Positions 40,323 through 49,139 of a stretch of DNA of 55,348 bases are shown here, in pieces; the first letter of the stretch is position 1, and every line of letters starts with the position of its first letter. The notes beneath the pieces were generated by a model. It searched no databases and was not told the origin of the DNA. It was given only the letters and a program-made list of their open reading frames with translations. The position numbers were made by a program, and so were the translations under genes. Source of the DNA: Jiangella anatolica (GTDB lineage Bacteria; Actinomycetota; Actinomycetes; Jiangellales; Jiangellaceae); the NCBI RefSeq assembly GCF_003236295.1, contig NZ_POTW01000036.1:1-55348 (forward strand), given 5' to 3'.

Positions 40323-41051
40323 CTAGGAGAGTCCGACGGTCACGCCGCCGGAGAACAGCGAGTCGTGCAGCTCCACCGCCGCGGGAACCGCGTCGACCGG
40401 GATGTCGAAGACAACCGTTCCAGTGAGCGTGTTGCCGGGGTTGATCTCCTCGTACAGCGACTGCGACTCCGGCAGGTAGATCGCCGCCTCGCTGTCAGCG
40501 CTCGCCTTCCGGCCCTCGGTGTCGATGAGGTACTGGTTGTCGCCGAAGAACGTCCCGGGCTGGTCGCCGTGGTTGGTCACGGTGATCGTCACGTAGACGA
40601 AGCGGCCCTGCGGACTCGCCCCGAAGGTGTCGTCGCCGATCCGCTCCGGCCCGTCCTCGACGGCGTCCACGACGAAGGTGAAGTCGCCGTCCTCGGCTGG
40701 CTCGCCGAGTCCCGGCCCGGTGTCCTCGGCCGGCTCGTCCTCCGCCGGCGCCGCGGCATCCCCCTCCGTCGTCGCCGGGGTCTCTGCGTCGTCGCCGCCC
40801 GTGGCCGCCTGGATGATCGCGATCAGGACGATCACGCCGATCACGATGAGGAAGGCGTTCCGCACACGGTGCCGCTTCTTCTGCGGCTCCGCGACGGCGA
40901 CTCCCGCCGACGCCGGACGCTGCGCCGTCATAGCTGCCGGCCCGCCCCGAGGTCGCGTCGCCCCGGTCCAGCGCGTGCCGTCCCACCACCGGTCCACTGT
41001 CGGGTCCTGGCCGTCCTGGTACCAGCCCTCGGCCCACTGCTGCTCGTTCAT
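40323..41051 (-). CDS. DUF2510 / DUF4352 membrane-anchored protein
   Basis: 242 residues from ATG 41051, preceded by GGGGGA. Order: DUF2510 (AEGWYQDGQDPTVDRWWDGT), a basic linker, one transmembrane span (FLIVIGVIVLIAIIQAATG), an acidic Pro/Glu-rich linker and a C-terminal DUF4352 Ig-like (immunoprotective-like) extracellular domain with GRFVYVTITVTNHGDQPGTF. Topology: short cytoplasmic N-terminus, outside C-terminus. Common in actinobacteria, no proven function. The stop lies 11 bp from the convergent DUF1579-like gene. Confidence 0.88.
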   Translation of the reverse strand: MNEQQWAEGWYQDGQDPTVDRWWDGTRWTGATRPRGGPAAMTAQRPASAGVAVAEPQKKRHRVRNAFLIVIGVIVLIAIIQAATGGDDAETPATTEGDAAAPAEDEPAEDTGPGLGEPAEDGDFTFVVDAVEDGPERIGDDTFGASPQGRFVYVTITVTNHGDQPGTFFGDNQYLIDTEGRKASADSEAAIYLPESQSLYEEINPGNTLTGTVVFDIPVDAVPAAVELHDSLFSGGVTVGLS

Positions 41052-41165
41052 GGATCCCCCTGCGTTGTCGGTCCCCCGCGAGGCCGACCAGGTGGCCGCG
41101 GGCCGATCTGGCCCAGGGCACGAACGCCCGGCTGGCCCTGTCTCCGGGCGCGGGGATGACGCAGG

Positions 41166-41882
41166 ATGGCGCGCATGCGGTTTCGCCATGTCCCGGAGGT
41201 CTGGGCCGATCACCCCACCCTGAGCGCCGGGGTCCTCGTCGTCGACGGCGTGAGCGGCGCGGCCGAGGTGGACGAGGCGGTCGGCGGGTACGTTCGCCGG
41301 GCGCTGACGATGCTGGCGGACGGGCCGGTGAGCGCCCTGCCGCAGATCCAGGCGTGGCGGCGGACGTTCGCCGCGATGGGGCTGAAGCCGACGCAGTACC
41401 GGTGCGCCGCGGAGTCGCTGCTGCGCCGGCTGGGCAAGGACGGCACGCTGCCACGGATCCACCCGCTGGTCGACCTCTGCAACGCCGCGTCGGCGGCCGC
41501 CGCGATCCCCGTCGCCGTGCTGGATCGCGACCGTGTCAAGGGCGACCTGGAGGTCCGCTATGCGCACGGCGACGAGACGTACGCGACGTTCGCCGGCGAG
41601 GTCGAGCATCCGGCGGCCGGCGAGGTGATCTTCGCCGACGAGGCCGGGCAGGCGCACGCGCGGCGGTGGACGTACAAGCAGAGCGGCGCGTCCGTCGTGC
41701 GGCCGGAGACGCGCGAGGTGCTGATCGTCGCCGAGGCGCTGCATCCGGGCGCCGCCGCCGACGTCGAGGCGCTGCTGACGGCGCTGGCCGCGGACCTGGC
41801 CCGGGCCTGGCCGGCGGCGCGGATCCCGTCGGCCCCGGCCATGCTCACCAGCACGGCGCCGGTCGCGAAACTCACTGGCTGA
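41166..41882 (+). CDS. B3/B4 (tRNA-synthetase beta-like) domain protein
   Basis: 238 residues with the phenylalanyl-tRNA synthetase B3/B4 fold: WRRTFAAMGLKPTQYRCAAE, RIHPLVDLCNAASAAAAIPV and GEVIFADEAGQAHARRW. Stand-alone B3/B4 proteins are proposed to edit or bind mischarged aminoacyl-tRNA. It is followed after 29 bp by a phosphotransferase gene on the same strand. Confidence 0.88.
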   Translation: MARMRFRHVPEVWADHPTLSAGVLVVDGVSGAAEVDEAVGGYVRRALTMLADGPVSALPQIQAWRRTFAAMGLKPTQYRCAAESLLRRLGKDGTLPRIHPLVDLCNAASAAAAIPVAVLDRDRVKGDLEVRYAHGDETYATFAGEVEHPAAGEVIFADEAGQAHARRWTYKQSGASVVRPETREVLIVAEALHPGAAADVEALLTALAADLARAWPAARIPSAPAMLTSTAPVAKLTG

Positions 41883-41911
41883 CACCGTCGCCGCCGTGGT
41901 GAAGTGGCGTC

Positions 41912-42859
41912 GTGGACGCCGCCGCGATCGCCGACCGGTTCGCCCTGGGCGCCGCGCCCCGGCTGTCCGACGGCCCGGTCGCGCGCGGCAAGCAGGGTGC
42001 GGTCTGGCGGCTGACCACGTCTGATGGACGATGGGCGGTCAAGGTCCCGTTCCATCGCGACGACCCGGCCGCGCTGGAGCCGGCGGCCGCGTTCCAGGAG
42101 GCGGCGACCGCCGCGGGCGTCCCGGCGCCGCGGATCCGCCGCACCGCCGACGGCGATCTGTTCGCCGTCGTCGACGACGTCCAGGTGCGGGTCTACGAGT
42201 GGGCCGACCTCGCCGCGCCGGACCCCGGCATCGACCCGGAGCTGGTCGGCGCCGCCGTCGCCGCGCTGCACCGGGTGCCCGGCTTCGAGCACACCGGCCC
42301 GCTCACCGACGGCGACCGCTGGTACGCCGACCCCGTCGGCCCGGCCCGCTGGGACGCGCTGATCGAGCGGCTGCGGGCCGCCGGCGCGCCGTTCGCCGCC
42401 GACCTGGCCGCGCTGCGCGACGAGCTGGTCGCGCTGGAGTCGTGGCTCGCTCCCCCGGCGACACTGCGCACCTGCCACCGTGACCTCGTCGCGGACAACG
42501 TCCTCCCGACGGTGAGCGGCGGCGTGTGCGTCATCGACTGGGAGAACAGCGGCCCGGCCGGCCCGGCGCAGGAGCTGGCCTTCGTGCTGTTCGAGTACGG
42601 CCGCGCCGACCCCGGCCGCGCCCGTGCGCTCGTCAGCGCGTACACCGACGCGGGCGGCCCGGCCCGGCTCACCGGGCACGGCGACTTCTCCATGCTGATC
42701 GCCCAGCTCGGCCACGTGACCGAGCTCTCGGCCGGCGACTGGCTGCGTCCGAACGACCGCTCCCCCAGCCGCGCGCACGCCGAGGCCTGGGTCCGCGAGG
42801 CGCTCGACGACCCGCACACGCGCGACCGGCTGGACAACCTGCTGGCGGCCCTGCGATGA
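41912..42859 (+). CDS. aminoglycoside phosphotransferase (APH)-family kinase
   Basis: 315 residues from GTG 41912. Seen: an N-terminal ATP-binding lobe (GKQGAVWRLTTSDGRWAVKV), catalytic loop CHRDLVADNVLP with Asp and Asn, and the metal-binding CVIDWENSGPAGPAQELAF motif. Small-molecule kinase fold; an antibiotic target cannot be inferred. The stop overlaps the next gene by ATGA. Confidence 0.92.
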   Translation: MDAAAIADRFALGAAPRLSDGPVARGKQGAVWRLTTSDGRWAVKVPFHRDDPAALEPAAAFQEAATAAGVPAPRIRRTADGDLFAVVDDVQVRVYEWADLAAPDPGIDPELVGAAVAALHRVPGFEHTGPLTDGDRWYADPVGPARWDALIERLRAAGAPFAADLAALRDELVALESWLAPPATLRTCHRDLVADNVLPTVSGGVCVIDWENSGPAGPAQELAFVLFEYGRADPGRARALVSAYTDAGGPARLTGHGDFSMLIAQLGHVTELSAGDWLRPNDRSPSRAHAEAWVREALDDPHTRDRLDNLLAALR

Positions 42860-43601
42860 GGCTCACCGTGTTCGGCGGGTGCGGTGCCTGGCCGGCGGCC
42901 GGCCAGGCGTGCGGCGGCTACCTGCTCGAGCGGGACGGCTTCCGCCTGCTGGTCGATCCCGGGTACGCGGTGCTGCCGCGCCTGCTGGCGACGATCGACG
43001 CCGCCGCCGTCGACGCCGTCGTCGTCTCCCACGGGCACCCGGACCACTGTGCCGATCTCAGCCCACTGCTTCGGGCCCGGGCGCTGAGCGACGAGCCGCC
43101 GGCGCCGCTGCCGGTGTACCCCCCGGCGGGCGCGGTCGACGCCGTCCTGGCGCTTGACTCCATCCGGTCAGTGACCGGCGCAGTCGAGAGCAGACCCTCA
43201 CCGACGGTGACGGCGTCCGCGTCGGTCCGTTCGACGTCACGGCGGCGTTGCTGCCGCACTTCGTGCCGAACCTCGGCATGCGCATCACCGACGGCAGCGT
43301 GACACTGACCTACAGCGGCGACGCCGGACCGGACCCAGCCCTCGTCGAGCTGGCCCGCGACGCCGACCTGCTGCTCGTCGAGGCGACGTACCCCGACACG
43401 GTCCCGGACGAGGACGCCGGGCTGCTGTGCAGCGCCGTCGAGGCGGCCGAGCAGGGTGCGGCCGCCGGTGCCCGGCGGATCATGCTGACGCACCTCTGGC
43501 CGGGCCTGCCGCCCGCGGCGTTCCTGGCCGCTGCCGCAAGCACCGGCGCGCGGAACGTCACCGTCGCGGCGCCAGGCCCGGCTCAGCCGATCGGCTCGTA
43601 G
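42856..43601 (+). pseudogene. MBL-fold metallo-hydrolase, frameshifted near 43190
   Basis: The first part (42856 onward) encodes MRLTVFGGCGAWPAAGQACG, FRLLVDPGYAVLPRLL and the metal motif SHGHPDHCADL of an MBL-fold hydrolase (RNase Z/phosphodiesterase-like). After LALDSIRSVTGAVESR the frame runs into non-homologous Arg/Ser-rich sequence. The rest of the fold (VGPFDVTAALLPHFVPNLGM, YSGDAGPDP, MLTHLWPG) continues in the -1 frame to the stop at 43601. A one-base loss near 43160-43200 explains it; the other frame has a TGA at 43155. It is either a real inactivating mutation or a sequencing error. ATGA-coupled to the APH gene. Confidence 0.8.
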
Positions 43602-43876
43602 TCGAGCTCCAGGAAATCCTCGACCTCGCCGGCCCACCGGTCGGCGACGAACGCGACGTGCACCGGGTGCTCGTTGTACCCGTCGTAGGCCGCCTGGTCG
43701 GCGAACTCCATCGAGAAGCCGAACGTGAACTCGTTCTTCGGGCTGGTCTGGCGCAGCTGCTCGAACCGCTGGACACCGGGGATGTCCGCGAGCGCGAGCG
43801 CGGCGCGCAGGAAGTCCTGCTCCTGCGCCGAACCGGCGGGATGACGAAGGCGGAAGGCGACCGTGTGCCGGATCAT
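43583..43876 (-). CDS. Dabb-family (stress-responsive alpha-beta barrel) protein
   Basis: 97 residues, complete Dabb fold: MIRHTVAFRL at the start, IPGVQRFEQLRQTSP, FTFGFSMEFADQAAYDGYNE, then HPVHVAFVADRW. Such dimeric ferredoxin-like barrels include olivetolic-acid-cyclase-like and stress proteins. Its 3' end overlaps the convergent metallo-hydrolase by 19 bp. Confidence 0.92.
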   Translation of the reverse strand: MIRHTVAFRLRHPAGSAQEQDFLRAALALADIPGVQRFEQLRQTSPKNEFTFGFSMEFADQAAYDGYNEHPVHVAFVADRWAGEVEDFLELDYEPIG

Positions 43877-43892
43877 GGCTGGAGCGTAACCA

Positions 43893-44369
43893 TCAGCCGC
43901 AGTGGACGCGGGTCCGGGTGGCCGTCGTCCAGTCGACCACGCCCTTGATGTTGAGGCACCGGCTGGACATGTCGACCCCGGCCGGCGTGTAGACGGGGCC
44001 GGCGTAGTAGCTGTACATCCCGCCGTCGCAGCCGACGCTGCTCGGGCAGGACGGCGCCGCGGAGCCGTACGGCCAGATGCTCGCCTCGGTGTAGAGCCGG
44101 GTGCCGTAGGTGGCCGACGAGTGGTTGACGACCATGCAGTTGCGCTTCGTCGTGCCCGACCAGTACACGTCCATGTAGCCGAGGACCGGCGACGAGCCGA
44201 TCGCGTAGTGCCCGATGTGGCGGTAGGACGAACCGCACGGGCCGCCCGCCGCGGCCGCTCGCGTCTCCCCGCCGACCGTCGGGTCGGAGTCGCCGCCGGC
44301 CGCCGCGGGTGCGGCGAGACCGAGCAACAGGAATGCTATGAAGGCAAGTGCAGAGATGGCGCGTTTCAT
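43893..44369 (-). CDS. secreted SapA-like (spore-associated) protein
   Basis: 158 residues. GGAGGAT precedes ATG 44369. Seen: Sec signal peptide (ISALAFIAFLLLGLAAPAAA) and a mature domain with CGSSYRHIGHYAIGSS, GTTKRNCMVVNHSS, SYYAGPVYTPAG and RCLNIKGVVDW, with six cysteines likely in disulfides. The pattern resembles the Streptomyces spore-associated protein A family. Function unknown; assignment by pattern only. Confidence 0.7.
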   Translation of the reverse strand: MKRAISALAFIAFLLLGLAAPAAAGGDSDPTVGGETRAAAAGGPCGSSYRHIGHYAIGSSPVLGYMDVYWSGTTKRNCMVVNHSSATYGTRLYTEASIWPYGSAAPSCPSSVGCDGGMYSYYAGPVYTPAGVDMSSRCLNIKGVVDWTTATRTRVHCG

Positions 44370-44445
44370 CCGGCAGATCCTCCTTGCCCTGCGAGAACCG
44401 GATTGTCACGAACGACCCTGTCGGACCGGCGCCCTTAACGCAAGA

Positions 44446-46050
44446 TCATTTCGGCATCGATCTCACAACGCCGCCGGATTCGGGCCGGTCGAGCGGGCCG
44501 ACGGTGACCCGCAGCCCGAGGTGCTCGGCGAGCAGGTGCTCCAGCTGCCCGCCCTCGATCAGCTGGATGCGCCCGTGCCGCGCGGCGAACTCGTGCGTCG
44601 CCTTGCCGAACCAGGACGTGGTGACGAGGACGCCTCGGCCGGCATGCTTGTCCTCCATCGCGCCGGCCAGCGCCCGGACCGCGTCCGGCGGGACGACCTT
44701 CCGGTAGCGCTTGGCCTGGACGACGCAGACGCCGCCCATGATCGGGTCGGTGTTGACGGCGACGGCGTCGACACCGTCGTCGCCGGAGGCCTGCGTGACC
44801 CAGGCGTGCATGCCCATCGCCTCGAACAGCTGGCGCACGAGGTGCTCGAACTCGACCGGCCGCAGCTGCAGCAGCACCGGCCGGCTGTCCAGCACGGCGG
44901 CGGCGTCCAGCGGCTCGACGACGCGGTACCGGGACAGGTCCGGATCGAAGATCGGCGGCACCGCCTCCACGTCCCAAGGGTGCGGCGACACGACGGCGGC
45001 GAGGTGGCGCAGGCACTCGCGCGGGTCCAGCCGGGTCAGCACGAGATCGGCGAACTGCGCGCGGGTGGCGGTCACACTGACCAGGCACGGATACTCGGAC
45101 TGCCCGGTGGCCCGGTTGCGCGTCGAGACGTGCGCGTTGACGGCGACCTCGTCGACCAGCCCCGGCGGCTCGGCCGCGAACGCCGCGTGCAGCGTGCGCA
45201 GCACCAGCTGCGCGACCAGGCCGGAGTAGATCCGGCGGACCTCCTCGGCCGGTCGCGGCCGCGGCGCGATCCGGTCCGGCGACCGCACGCACCGGTACTC
45301 GCGGATCACCGGCACGATGTGCACCGCCGGCAGCTCGCGGACCACCAGCAGCCGCCGCTGGTCGGCCTGATACGCGACGTCGACCGCGGTGGGCACGCCG
45401 TCCGGCAGCGGGACGGCCTCGATGAGCAGCTGGTAGTAGTCGGCGACGGCGCGTGCGTCACCGGCCTCGACCCCCAACTCGACCTGGTCGACCAGGGCGT
45501 TGTGCCGGTCGATCTGCTCGCGCCGGGACGCCTCGGCCACGGCATGCCGTCGCTCGGCCTCGGCCAGCGCCGCCAGCCGCAGCGCCTCCTGCTCGCGGTG
45601 GGCGCGAACGGCCCGCTCGTACCGGGCCTGGGCCTGGGCCCGCGCGGCCGCCCGTCGGCGTCGGCCGGTCAGCAGCCGGGCGACCGGGCCCATCGGAGGT
45701 GGCGCGTAGTCGTCCCAGGCCGGCGCCTCGGCCACGGTCACCAGCGCCCGATCCGGCACGAACGGCCACTGCCGGTAGCCGTGCCGGAGCTGGCCGAAGT
45801 GCACGGGACCGCCCGCCGCCAGACCGTCGACCAGGATCGACTCCAGCTCGGCGACGCGGGCCGCGATCGCGCTCGTCACGTCCGCGGCGTCGGCCTGCTG
45901 CCGCCGGGCACGCTCAGCCCGTTCGGCCGACTCCGCTTCGCCGGGCCGGCCGGACGGTGACGGGCTTTCTGTGCCGGCGGCGGAGCCGGGGTGCCGCCGG
46001 GGTCGTCGGTGTTCTGGTCGGTCGGTGGACTCACTGCTCCGTCGCGTCAT
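44446..46050 (-). CDS. Mrr-like restriction endonuclease with coiled-coil region
   Basis: 534 residues from ATG 46050. The N-terminal third is charged and Ala/Arg/Glu-rich (about 45-180), likely helical coiled coil, with RRRRAAARAQAQARYERAV. The C-terminal domain (about 400-520) is a PD-(D/E)xK Mrr-type nuclease: VEFEHLVRQLFEAMGMHAWV, GDDGVDAVAV with the catalytic Asp, and VVQAKRYRKVV with the QxK triad. No methyltransferase or specificity gene lies beside it, so a type IV, modification-dependent nuclease or a DNA-repair role is more likely than classic restriction-modification. The 203 bp upstream hold no gene. Confidence 0.85.
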   Translation of the reverse strand: MTRRSSESTDRPEHRRPRRHPGSAAGTESPSPSGRPGEAESAERAERARRQQADAADVTSAIAARVAELESILVDGLAAGGPVHFGQLRHGYRQWPFVPDRALVTVAEAPAWDDYAPPPMGPVARLLTGRRRRAAARAQAQARYERAVRAHREQEALRLAALAEAERRHAVAEASRREQIDRHNALVDQVELGVEAGDARAVADYYQLLIEAVPLPDGVPTAVDVAYQADQRRLLVVRELPAVHIVPVIREYRCVRSPDRIAPRPRPAEEVRRIYSGLVAQLVLRTLHAAFAAEPPGLVDEVAVNAHVSTRNRATGQSEYPCLVSVTATRAQFADLVLTRLDPRECLRHLAAVVSPHPWDVEAVPPIFDPDLSRYRVVEPLDAAAVLDSRPVLLQLRPVEFEHLVRQLFEAMGMHAWVTQASGDDGVDAVAVNTDPIMGGVCVVQAKRYRKVVPPDAVRALAGAMEDKHAGRGVLVTTSWFGKATHEFAARHGRIQLIEGGQLEHLLAEHLGLRVTVGPLDRPESGGVVRSMPK

Positions 46051-46253
46051 GATCCGCCCCAGACTCGACGCCAAACGGTAAGGAGCATTGTATGACGGGA
46101 AAATGTCACGAAAGGCCGAGAAAGCCACCACGCGGGCGGCATCGATGAAAAGTCGGTGAACGCCGGGCGTCCGCCGGAATACCGATGATTGACGCCACGA
46201 CCAGCGACAATGCCCGGCCTTTACCGCGACGCGCGCGATTGTGACCCCTGCGG

Positions 46254-46649
46254 TCACACCGTCGGGTCGGCCCCGTCGGGCAACACCGCCACACAGTCGA
46301 TCTCGACCTGGATGAACGAGAAGTGATTGCCGACGGTGGTGCGCGCCGGATACGGCGGCTGGAACGTCTGCGCGTAGAGCTGGTTGAAGCGCGGCCGCGC
46401 CTCCTCGTCGCGCAGGAACGCCCGCACCTGCACGACGTCGCGCAGCGTCGCGCCGGCGGCGGCAAGGATCTGCTCGACGTTGCGGATGGTCCGGTGGAAC
46501 TCGCCGTCGAACGTGTCGGCCACGATGCCCTGGCCCGGCTCCGTCGACACCTGGCCCGACACGAACAGCAGCCGCCCCACCCGGACCGCGGACGACAGCG
46601 GGATCGGCGGCGGGTTCTCGGGGTCGGGCTCGATGTGCTCGATCAACAC
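46254..46649 (-). CDS. RidA-family (YjgF/YER057c/UK114) protein 1
   Basis: 131 residues from GTG 46649, chosen because AAGGAG lies 6 nt upstream; an ATG at 46685 is in frame but has no RBS. Seen: VGRLLFVSGQVSTEPGQGIV, TIRNVEQILAAAGATLRDVV, the YPARTTVGNHF stretch and FIQVEIDCVAV, the usual trimeric RidA core. RidA proteins hydrolyse reactive enamines/imines; some family branches have other roles. Divergent from the channel gene. Confidence 0.9.
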   Translation of the reverse strand: MLIEHIEPDPENPPPIPLSSAVRVGRLLFVSGQVSTEPGQGIVADTFDGEFHRTIRNVEQILAAAGATLRDVVQVRAFLRDEEARPRFNQLYAQTFQPPYPARTTVGNHFSFIQVEIDCVAVLPDGADPTV

Positions 46650-46743
46650 GTGGGGCTCCTTGACGGGTGGACGGACCTCGCTCACCCTCAGGTGGCACGT
46701 CGTTCCATGTCAAACCGTCCGACCCTCGTGGCAGCATTCGACC

Positions 46744-47451
46744 GTGCGACGCTGGGAACATCACGCCGAATGGCCGCTCATGGCGGCGGCGGTCCTGTTT
46801 CTGTTCGCGTACGCGTGGCCGATCCTCGACCCGGGCCTGCCGGTCGCTCTCGCCGGCCTGTGTGCCGCCGTGGGCTGGACCAGCTGGGCGCTGTTCGGCG
46901 TCGACTACGCCGTCCGCCTCACCCTCGCCGAGCAACGGTGGCGGTTCGTCGCCCACAATCTCGCCGATCTCGCCGTCGTGGCGCTTCCCCTGCTTCGCCC
47001 GCTCCGGTTGCTGCGGCTGCTCACGATGCTGCGCTTCCTCAACCGGTCCGCTGGCACCGCCTTCCGCGGACGCGTCGTCGTCTACGTCATCGGGACGGCG
47101 GGACTGCTGGTGTTCGTCGCCGCCCTGGCGATCCTCGATGCGGAACGGGGGCAGCCCGGGGCCACCATCGCCGACTTCGGAGACGGGTTGTGGTGGGCGC
47201 TGACGACCGTGACCACCGTCGGCTACGGCGACCACTACCCCGTCTCCGACACCGGCCGGGTGATCGCTGCCGGACTGATGCTGGGCGGCATCGCCCTCCT
47301 GGGCACCGTCACGGCGACCCTGGCATCGTGGATCGTGCAGCGGATCGCCGAGCAGGATGCCGGCGAGCAGGCGGCGACCCGCGCCCAGGTCGACGCGCTC
47401 GTCCGGGAGGTCCGCGATCTGCGCGCCGAGCTGCGGGAGGCGGGCTCATGA
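46744..47451 (+). CDS. K+-channel-like protein with voltage-sensor-like helices
   Basis: 235 residues from GTG 46744. Seen: three spans, then an S4-like basic helix (LLRPLRLLRLLTMLRFLN), another span, the pore helix and the selectivity filter TTVTTVGYGDHYPVSD, then an inner helix (GRVIAAGLMLGGIALLGTVT) and a cytoplasmic coiled-coil tail (AATRAQVDALVREVRDLRAE). Architecture matches six-span bacterial Kv-like channels. Ends 43 bp before the XRE-cupin gene. Confidence 0.9.
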   Translation: MRRWEHHAEWPLMAAAVLFLFAYAWPILDPGLPVALAGLCAAVGWTSWALFGVDYAVRLTLAEQRWRFVAHNLADLAVVALPLLRPLRLLRLLTMLRFLNRSAGTAFRGRVVVYVIGTAGLLVFVAALAILDAERGQPGATIADFGDGLWWALTTVTTVGYGDHYPVSDTGRVIAAGLMLGGIALLGTVTATLASWIVQRIAEQDAGEQAATRAQVDALVREVRDLRAELREAGS

Positions 47452-47494
47452 GGCTCCAGAAGCGCGGGGACGCGATAGCGGATACGATTCCACT

Positions 47495-48064
47495 ATGGAG
47501 GACGACCTGGCGGAGCGGCTGCGCACTCAGCTCAGGGCGCAGCGACACCGGCGCGAGCTGAGCCTGGAGGCGCTGGCCGCCGCCAGCGGAGTGAGCCGGA
47601 GCATGATCTCCGACATCGAGCGCGGCGCGAAGATCCCCACCGTCCTGGTGCTGGCGCGGCTGGCGACGGCGCTGGGCGTCACCGTCGCGCGGCTGCTCGG
47701 CGAGGACCGGCCCGAGCGGGTGATCGTCCGGCGGGCGGCCGAGCAGCCGGTCGTCACCGACACCGGCGGGTGGGAACGGCGCATCCTCTCCCCCACGCTG
47801 CCCGGCGTCGAGTTCGAGCTGATCCGCACCACCATCCCGCCCGGTGTGGTGCTCGGCTCGTTCGCCGCGCACGCCGCCGGGTCGCGCGAGTACGTCGCCG
47901 TCGAGACCGGCGAGCTCACCGTCACCGTCGACGGCACCGGTCACCGGCTCGCGGCCGGCGACGCCCTGTACTACGCGGGCGACGCCGTGCACGAGTTCGC
48001 CAATCACGGCGCCACCGAGTGCGTCTACTACACCGCCATGCACGTCGCGAAGGAGCCACCGTGA
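47495..48064 (+). CDS. XRE-cupin transcription regulator
   Basis: 189 residues. N-terminal XRE helix-turn-helix (LRTQLRAQRHRRELSLEALA ... ASGVSRSMISDIERGAKIPT, residues 7-60) and C-terminal cupin (GSREYVAVETGELTVTVDG ... AGDALYYAGDAVHEFAN). Such regulators sense small metabolites and control a neighbouring enzyme gene. Its GTGA overlap with the RidA gene makes that gene its likely target or partner. Confidence 0.93.
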   Translation: MEDDLAERLRTQLRAQRHRRELSLEALAAASGVSRSMISDIERGAKIPTVLVLARLATALGVTVARLLGEDRPERVIVRRAAEQPVVTDTGGWERRILSPTLPGVEFELIRTTIPPGVVLGSFAAHAAGSREYVAVETGELTVTVDGTGHRLAAGDALYYAGDAVHEFANHGATECVYYTAMHVAKEPP

Positions 48065-48447
48065 CCATCGAACGGCTCGACCCCGTCACCCTCCCCGCGG
48101 CGGTCGGCAACTACACGCACGGCACGCTGATCACCGGCGTGCGCCGCACGGTGTACGTCAGCGGTCAGGTCCCCTGGGCCGGCGACGACGGCCGGGAGCC
48201 GCCGGGGTTCGAGGAGCAGTGCCGGCTCACTTGGCGCAACGTGCTGGCGGTCCTGGCCGAGGCCGGCATGGGCGTGCCGAACCTCGCCAAGGTCACCACG
48301 TACCTGTCCGACCGGCGCCACCGCGAGGCGAACAGCCGCATCCGCCAGGAGGTGCTCGGCGACCACGCGCCGGCGCTGACGATCATCATCACCGACATCT
48401 ACTCCGAGAACTGGCTGCTCGAGATCGACGCCGTCGCGGTCGACTGA
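48061..48447 (+). CDS. RidA-family protein 2
   Basis: 128 residues from GTG 48061, overlapping the XRE-cupin stop. Seen: GVRRTVYVSGQVPWAGDDGR, EEQCRLTWRNVLAVLAEAGM, VTTYLSDRRHREANSRIR and WLLEIDAVAVD. The catalytic Arg of classical RidA (in RxxxxV near residue 105) is not evident, so it may be a non-deaminase subgroup. Distinct in sequence from RidA protein 1. Confidence 0.9.
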   Translation: MTIERLDPVTLPAAVGNYTHGTLITGVRRTVYVSGQVPWAGDDGREPPGFEEQCRLTWRNVLAVLAEAGMGVPNLAKVTTYLSDRRHREANSRIRQEVLGDHAPALTIIITDIYSENWLLEIDAVAVD

Positions 48448-48509
48448 AGCGAGAGAAAATGTCGACACCAGAGCCGTCAATGCCCACGACTTCTCTCACA
48501 TGGATAAAT

Positions 48510-48540
48510 GTGTCGCACGAATCTGGCCTCCGTGAGACAC
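48510..48540. promoter_or_regulatory. AbiE operator inverted repeat
   Basis: GTGTCGCACG (48510-48519) and CGTGAGACAC (48531-48540) are reverse complements at 9 of 10 positions with an 11-nt spacer, ending 8 bp before ATG 48549. AbiEi antitoxins are known to repress their promoter by binding such inverted repeats, and the site decides in favour of the 48549 start rather than the in-frame ATG at 48459. Confidence 0.65.
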
Positions 48541-48548
48541 TCCTATCC

Positions 48549-49139
48549 ATGAGCCCTCCGGTGAGCGACCTGCCGGACACCTTCACTACCCGCGACGCAC
48601 GTGCTCGCGGGGTGCATCCGCGCGACCTCTACCGCTGGCGTGACGAGGGCCTGGTCGTCGAGCTGTCCCGCGGCGTCTTCCGCGGCGCAGGCGCGCCCGC
48701 CGCCACCTATCCGGACTTCCTGGCGATCTCCTACAGAGCCCCTCGGGCCGTCATCTGCTGCGTCTCCGCGGCCGCCGCGTACGACCTCACCGACGAACTA
48801 CCAGGCGCGGTCCAGTTCGCGGTGCCTTCCCGGGACCGCCCGCCCCGCATCGTCTACCCGCCCACCGAGGTGTTCCGGTTCGACGCGGCCACCTTCGAGA
48901 TCGGCCTGTCGGCCATCGAGGCGGCGCCCGGCGAACCGGTGCGGATCTATGACCCGGCCCGTACCGTGGTCGACCTCATGCGCCTACGGCACCGACTGGG
49001 TGAGCCGCTCGCCCACGCCGCGCTCCATCGCTACCTCCGGCGCCCGGACGCGAGGCCCACCGAGCTGCTGCGGACGGCCGCCCGGCTGGACGTCCTCGGC
49101 CCGATGCGGACCGCTCTCGACGTGGCGAGCGCGCGATGA
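48549..49139 (+). CDS. abiEi: AbiEi-type antitoxin / transcriptional repressor
   Basis: 196 residues from ATG 48549. Seen: an N-terminal winged helix (FTTRDARARGVHPRDLYRWR, LVVELSRGVFRG), then the AbiEi antitoxin domain (RAVICCVSAAAAYDLTDELP, VQFAVPSRDR, IYDPARTVVDLMRLRHRLGE). In type IV AbiE systems this protein represses its operon and counteracts the nucleotidyltransferase toxin without binding it. The stop overlaps the toxin start by ATGA. Confidence 0.9.
   Translation: MSPPVSDLPDTFTTRDARARGVHPRDLYRWRDEGLVVELSRGVFRGAGAPAATYPDFLAISYRAPRAVICCVSAAAAYDLTDELPGAVQFAVPSRDRPPRIVYPPTEVFRFDAATFEIGLSAIEAAPGEPVRIYDPARTVVDLMRLRHRLGEPLAHAALHRYLRRPDARPTELLRTAARLDVLGPMRTALDVASAR

Noticed and set aside
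41912-42859. Phosphotransferase considered as an aminoglycoside resistance gene
   Set aside because: Only the general APH kinase fold is visible; nothing ties it to antibiotics.
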